From positions 1 to 8,604 of the forward strand of contig DEBM01000069.1 in NCBI GenBank assembly GCA_002348545.1: DNA of 8,604 bases, read 5' to 3'. This document shows positions 6,205-8,604 of this stretch, piece by piece (position 1 is the first letter of the stretch; each line of letters begins with the position of its first letter). The translations under genes and the position numbers were made by a program. The notes beneath the pieces were generated by a model. The model ran no database searches, was not told the DNA's origin, and saw nothing but the letters and a program-made list of their open reading frames with translations. Origin of the DNA: Balneolaceae bacterium UBA2956 (GTDB lineage: Bacteria > Bacteroidota > Rhodothermia > Balneolales > Balneolaceae).

Positions 6205-6397
6205 GCCTATATTTTACAATTTATCAGTATTTTTTGTATATAAGTATATTACTCACTTTTTAATGTAAATATATATTTTGTTTTAAGATGTGTATCACTT
6301 TGAGTTATCAAAACACCTATTTAGCGAGAATGTTTAAATGAACAAACTCTTAAAACGCACTCACATGCGAATCAGGGAGGAGTACCAGTTTTTTTGG
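6205..6397. promoter_or_regulatory. Divergent promoter region between the AMP nucleosidase and the propeller-repeat gene
   Basis: This is a very AT-rich gap of about 193 bp. For the minus-strand gene, TTTACA (complement of 6264-6269) and TATACT (complement of 6243-6248) could be -35 and -10 elements, but their 15-bp spacing is short. A small inverted repeat TTTGA-GTTA-TCAAA lies at 6299-6312. It is too compact for a classical FNR box. In-frame ATGs for the right-hand gene also occur here at 6338 and 6365, so part of this stretch could be coding. Confidence 0.35.
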
Positions 6398-8604
6398 ATG
6401 TCATTTAAAAGAGCATATAATTCAATTATAAGAGCTTCTATTTTTTTATTAATCATGGCCCCATTACAAGGTGAAAAATGGTTTCGTCATTATGGGGTCA
6501 GTAAAAGTGACAATTTAATATCTATGACTGACACCAAAGACGGTGGTTTTATTTTTGTCGGCTCATCCACCACTCTTGGAAATGGTAGAAATGATTTATG
6601 GGTAATGAAAACTAACGACAGTCTCAGCTTTGAATGGCAGAGATTTTATGGAGGTCCATTTGATGATATTGGCAAAAGGATTTTTTCCCGGGACGATGGC
6701 TTTATAATAATTGGCCAAAAAATGACACCAACATCCAAAGATATATGGATAGTCAAGATAGATCTTGAAGGAAAAAAGAAGTGGGATAAAGTTTTCAATA
6801 ACCGAAATGATAATATCATACAAACAGTGGAAGAGATCAAAGGTGCCGGCTTTCTGATAACTGGAGTAGAGGAAGTTTCTTTTAAGGACAGTCAGGGTTT
6901 TATTTTGCTCATTAATGAAAATGGAGATCCTATTTGGGAAAAAACATTTGGAGGTTCTGAAAAAGATGGACTCTATAGTACTAAAAAAGTAAAAGATGGT
7001 TTTGTAAGCATCGGTTACACTAATTCTTTTACAAATAGCGGACTGAAGATTCCAGAGACAACATTTTTGAAACGAATGCTGAGATTTTTTATAAGTCCTA
7101 AAATGTCTCAAGAAATCTGGCTTATTCAGCTAGATGATAAAGGAAACAAACTGTGGGAGAAAACATATGGCGGTAAGAAAGTTGACACAGGGAAATTTGT
7201 ATACTCTATTGGTGATTCAAACTACGTCATTCTTGGGAATTCAAATAGCTTCAAAAGTAAAGAGGGCGACGTTTGGATTATAAAAACCGATTCTGAAGGG
7301 AAAGAAATATGGAGTCAAACACATGGTGCAAAAAGCAAAAATAATTTAAAAAGTTCGGTACAAATTAATGATGATGAAATCTTAATGACTTTAAACAGCG
7401 TACAACAGAATAATCTACTTAGCAAAGGAATGGGGCCGCAAACAAAGAATATTCTGTTGGATAAAAATGGAAAAAAATTGTGGGAAAATAGTTATCCCCT
7501 CCATTATTCTAATGTTATAAATAGTTTATTTATTTTCGGTAAAAATAGAATTATCAATGTTGGGTATAAACTTATACCAGATAAAAAAGATGAGACCAGT
7601 TTTGAGGGCTTGGAAGGAGTTGATAATAGTGTCCAAAAAATCCAGGCGTGGGTATTTGATATGGATACGTTAGGGGTAAAAAATAATGAATACGCATTTC
7701 GTGGTGACCGCTCAGAGTCAGGTATTAAAATTATGGAAAATTCTCAGTTTGATATTAAAGTTTTGGCCAACCTTAATTCGTTTAACAAAGGCGAGGAAGA
7801 CATCTCTATACTAACCTTTGACGCCAATGGTACTATCAAGAATACCATAAGCCTCATTGAAAAAGGTAATCAAACCGGTAGCTCGTTCGTTGATCAAAGT
7901 GATGAGGGAATGGTAATCATTGGAGAAGTTTATTCAAAAAAATATGCTGGTATTGATCTTCTCATGTCCTCCTATGATCAAACTGGAAAACTTGTTTGGA
8001 AGAATGAATACGGCGGCTTTGGAGATGATCTCGGAGTAGACGTAATCCGCACTGCAGACAATGGTTTAATCATTGCTGGTAGCACGAATTCTTTTGGGAA
8101 GGGAGCAACAGACGGGTGGTTGATAAAAGTAGATAATTCAGGCCAAGAACAATGGTCAAAATCATTTGGCGGAAAGAGCTTGGATGAATTCTACTGTATT
8201 TCATCAACAATGGACGGAAATTATGTAGTACTAGGCAGCACGCTATCTTTCGCGATGAATGAGGACCTATACCTAATAAACGTTGATGAAAACGGCGAGG
8301 ATAATTGGGAAAGGACATACGGTGGTCCAAATAGCGATAGAGGGAAAGGGGTTAGTGAATTGCCACTTGGGGGATATATACTCATAGGTGAGACGCAAAA
8401 TAGTATAACTGAAAACGGGAAAGATATATTGGCAATAAGAACTAACCAAATGGGTGAGGAGATTTGGTCGCTAGAGTTTGGCGGTGATGGGGACCAGTCC
8501 GTTTACGATTTTTGCATGCTCGATAATGAAGGCAGTGGGTACGTTATAGTTGGCGAAACCGATTCTGGTGCGGGTACCTCAAAAATATTACTAGCAAACA
8601 TAAG
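6398..8604 (+). CDS. Secreted beta-propeller-like repeat protein (W-x-K-T-x-GG / DGG repeats), 3' end beyond right edge
   Basis: The frame is open from 6338 to the window end without a stop; from ATG 6398 it gives 735 residues. I prefer 6398 because it yields a normal signal peptide (MSFKRAYNSIIRASIFLLIMAPLQG, then EKW). The in-frame ATGs at 6338 and 6365 would add 20 or 11 residues. The body is a chain of roughly 55-residue units with W-x-[KR]-[TS]-[FY]-GG, then D-x-G-x-x-[IV]-x-G-x-[TS]-[NS]-S, then [DE]-x-W-[LIV]-[IL]-K-[TV]-[DN]-x-x-G. Clear GG motifs occur near 6654, 6952, 7168, 8010, 8166, 8322 and 8478. Units in the middle (~7300-7900) are degenerate. Such repeats occur in many secreted bacterial and archaeal proteins and are expected to fold as beta-propeller blades. 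In Bacteroidota they often end in a T9SS sorting domain, which would lie beyond this window. No catalytic motif is visible and function is unknown. Confidence 0.85.
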   Translation, partial: MSFKRAYNSIIRASIFLLIMAPLQGEKWFRHYGVSKSDNLISMTDTKDGGFIFVGSSTTLGNGRNDLWVMKTNDSLSFEWQRFYGGPFDDIGKRIFSRDDGFIIIGQKMTPTSKDIWIVKIDLEGKKKWDKVFNNRNDNIIQTVEEIKGAGFLITGVEEVSFKDSQGFILLINENGDPIWEKTFGGSEKDGLYSTKKVKDGFVSIGYTNSFTNSGLKIPETTFLKRMLRFFISPKMSQEIWLIQLDDKGNKLWEKTYGGKKVDTGKFVYSIGDSNYVILGNSNSFKSKEGDVWIIKTDSEGKEIWSQTHGAKSKNNLKSSVQINDDEILMTLNSVQQNNLLSKGMGPQTKNILLDKNGKKLWENSYPLHYSNVINSLFIFGKNRIINVGYKLIPDKKDETSFEGLEGVDNSVQKIQAWVFDMDTLGVKNNEYAFRGDRSESGIKIMENSQFDIKVLANLNSFNKGEEDISILTFDANGTIKNTISLIEKGNQTGSSFVDQSDEGMVIIGEVYSKKYAGIDLLMSSYDQTGKLVWKNEYGGFGDDLGVDVIRTADNGLIIAGSTNSFGKGATDGWLIKVDNSGQEQWSKSFGGKSLDEFYCISSTMDGNYVVLGSTLSFAMNEDLYLINVDENGEDNWERTYGGPNSDRGKGVSELPLGGYILIGETQNSITENGKDILAIRTNQMGEEIWSLEFGGDGDQSVYDFCMLDNEGSGYVIVGETDSGAGTSKILLANI

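Noticed and set aside
6299..6312. TTTGA-GTTA-TCAAA as an FNR box
   Set aside because: The arms are only 5 bp and the 12-bp core is shorter than the TTGAT-N4-ATCAA layout; chance occurrence is likely in AT-rich DNA.
6596..7111. 171-codon minus-strand open frame
   Set aside because: It is wholly opposite the propeller-repeat gene, whose repeat motifs continue through the region in the plus frame. The minus product shows no recognisable motif.
8070..8330. 86-codon minus-strand open frame
   Set aside because: It is opposite three well-formed GG/DGG repeat units of the plus-strand gene; no start context or family resemblance.

Overview
The window is AT-rich (roughly 40% GC by eye) and carries five protein genes, two of them cut by the window edges. 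I found no rRNA, tRNA, CRISPR array, transposase or phage gene. The gene content points to the Bacteroidota / FCB-group lineage or a relative such as Marinimicrobia, probably marine. The pointers are: a secreted protein with GCTDPxAxNYNxxATxDDGSC repeats, a style common in marine Bacteroidota; a TlpA-type thioredoxin with a DUF4369-like N-terminus; a short Bacteroidota-type AMP nucleosidase; an MXAN_6640-like metalloprotease; and starts mostly lacking a Shine-Dalgarno sequence. This assignment is inferred from protein style, not from a marker gene.

Layout. (1) 1-1392, minus strand: N-terminal 464 residues of a secreted HExxH metalloprotease that runs off the left edge. (2) 1393-1595: divergent intergenic region with a near-perfect 22-bp palindrome resembling a CRP/FNR-family site, followed by a leader sequence that recurs downstream. 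(3) 1596-3632, plus strand: secreted, cysteine-rich modular protein made of a signal peptide, an Arg/Ser/Thr-rich linker, two copies of an unrecognised ~95-residue domain each followed by an array of 24-26-residue cysteine repeats, and a C-terminal beta-type domain. (4) 3633-3950: no gene. It holds a second copy of the leader, an intrinsic terminator and a candidate promoter. (5) 3951-5279, plus strand: exported TlpA/DUF4369-type thiol-disulfide protein with a CSHC active site. (6) 5280-5430: convergent 3' region. (7) 5431-6204, minus strand: AMP nucleosidase-like enzyme. (8) 6205-6397: AT-rich divergent intergenic region. (9) 6398-8604, plus strand: N-terminal 735 residues of a secreted protein of W-x-K-T-x-GG / DGG-type beta-propeller-like repeats, open at the right edge.

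Four of the five products look exported, so this is mainly an envelope or secretome region; the AMP nucleosidase is the only clear cytoplasmic enzyme. There is no obvious multi-gene operon: each gene has its own upstream gap and orientation changes often. The most unusual features are the 46-58-bp leader present on both sides of the cysteine-rich gene, with the downstream copy leading only into a short non-coding stretch and a terminator, and the internal architecture of that protein. A functional link between the 24-cysteine secreted protein and the adjacent exported thioredoxin is possible but only inferred. I saw no convincing defence, biosynthetic or mobile system.
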